Assembly (NCBI GenBank): GCA_016722465.1
Contig: JADKJC010000002.1
Span: forward strand, 1,192,501-1,256,500
Length of the DNA: 64,000 nucleotides
Direction: 5' to 3'
Origin: Chitinophagaceae bacterium
Lineage (GTDB): Bacteria > Bacteroidota > Bacteroidia > Chitinophagales > Chitinophagaceae
The number at the start of each line of letters is the position of its first letter. Positions within the stretch are counted from its first letter, which is position 1. Under the pieces are notes generated by a model that saw only the letters and a program-made list of their open reading frames with translations, had not been told where the DNA came from and searched no databases. This document shows positions 63,352 through 64,000 of this stretch, piece after piece. Position numbers and translations under genes: made by a program.

Positions 63352-64000
63352 TCAAACCCAATTGTTCTTATGTGCCATTGAAATTACCTGCGCCTTGGAG
63401 GTTACATGAAGTTTTGTATAAACATTGGCGATATGCTTGCGTACAGTTAGCACACTCAGCGATAATTCCACCGCAATACGTTTTGCATCCCAGCCATTTA
63501 CCATGTGCTGCAGTATCTGGTGTTCCCTTTCTGTTATCATATCGGGCATTGGTGTAAGTATGTCTTCAGAAGATGACCGGGGTAGCCTGCTGAGCATATT
63601 GAGTGCCTTACGGGCAATAGCAGGGCTCATGGGTGAACCGCCAAATTCAAGGATATTGGTAACGGCATCGTTCAGCACTGCAGCGGATTCGTGCTTTAAC
63701 AAATAGCCGGATGCCCCGACTTTGATCGCTTCAAATATTTTTTCATCATCGTCAAAAACAGTCAATACAATAAAGTGTATCTGAGGATACAGGCTTTTTG
63801 CCAGCTGGATGGTTTCAATACCATTCATTTCAGGCATCTCTATATCCATGAAAATTATTTTAGGCAGCAGGTGATGAGGCAGGTGCTTTAATTCTTCGAG
63901 GCATTCGTGCCCATTGTTTGCAATAAACAGCAGCTCAAGCTCAGGGTAAGATTTTATTTTTTGCACAAAGGTGTTTTGGTTTACCCGGTTATCTTCTGTA
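63352..64000 (-). CDS. NarL/FixJ-type response regulator (5' end beyond window)
   Basis: A response regulator whose start lies past the window edge. The open frame continues upstream of the apparent GTG at 63966 as TEDNRVNQNTFV, the expected receiver start. The receiver has FMDIEMPEMNG with the phospho-acceptor Asp, VLTVFDDDE and GYLLKHES. The LuxR-type helix-turn-helix follows (TEREHQILQHMVNGWDAKRI, LSVLTVRKHIANVYTKL). The cognate kinase is probably encoded beyond the window. Confidence 0.92.
   Translation of the reverse strand, partial: TEDNRVNQNTFVQKIKSYPELELLFIANNGHECLEELKHLPHHLLPKIIFMDIEMPEMNGIETIQLAKSLYPQIHFIVLTVFDDDEKIFEAIKVGASGYLLKHESAAVLNDAVTNILEFGGSPMSPAIARKALNMLSRLPRSSSEDILTPMPDMITEREHQILQHMVNGWDAKRIAVELSLSVLTVRKHIANVYTKLHVTSKAQVISMAHKNNWV

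Noticed and set aside
1..64000. tRNA, rRNA, CRISPR, prophage or integron
   Set aside because: Scanning for T-loop patterns, regular spaced repeats, phage structural genes and integrases found none.

Overview
The window looks like a chromosomal segment of a Bacteroidota bacterium, most likely family Chitinophagaceae. The evidence is several type IX secretion (T9SS) C-terminal sorting domains, TAnnTTTG/TTTG promoters, HU and THX genes of Bacteroidota type, a methionine synthase split into separate genes, DUF2339/DUF3999/DUF4286/DUF5777 families, and a SusR-like propeller histidine kinase paired with a LytTR regulator. No rRNA, tRNA, CRISPR array, prophage or transposase gene was seen. Taxonomy is inferred from gene content, not from a marker search.

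Layout. 0-12 kb: T9SS protein, comEC, purH, EamA transporter, polysaccharide deacetylase, lpxH with a lipoprotein, mscS, merR and an M23 peptidase. 12-20 kb: alaS, a broken GNAT acetyltransferase, a bestrophin, a double-PDZ protein and mutL. 20-26 kb: a large PKD-repeat T9SS protein with a 534-bp internal duplication, a PBP4-type carboxypeptidase, a K+ channel and a degenerate arginase-like protein. 26-33 kb: lipoprotein, frameshifted CPBP protease, an M28 peptidase/hypothetical/hexapeptide/obg operon, rpiB and pyrH. 33-41 kb: ECF sigma factor with its overlapping membrane-anchored beta-barrel partner, THX, HU, DUF4286, DUF3999/DUF2339 and xth. 41-47 kb: RDD protein, methionine synthase in separate parts with a small GxxExxY element between them, and a PepSY-like lipoprotein. 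47-56 kb: an apparent operon of OB-fold protein, two heme-motif lipoproteins, YceI, DUF5777 barrel, YceI, propeller sensor kinase and LytTR regulator, with a heme-motif T9SS protein upstream. 56-64 kb: recR, Ig-like lipoprotein, a UvrD helicase fused to a RecB/AddB-like nuclease, SRPBCC protein, TPR protein and a NarL-type regulator cut by the window end.

Three themes stand out. First, the 47-56 kb cluster may be a poorly described envelope redox or isoprenoid-handling system with its own two-component control. Second, several otherwise conserved genes are interrupted by one- or two-base length changes, mostly at A/T homopolymers (GNAT, CPBP, sigma-linked barrel, DUF2339, metH), and GxxExxY has a nonsense codon. 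Consensus error, recent decay and slippage-dependent expression are all possible. Third, short palindromic or heptameric repeats lie between genes and inside alaS, mutL and a polysaccharide deacetylase gene, and one unit with terminal inverted repeats carries a GxxExxY gene.
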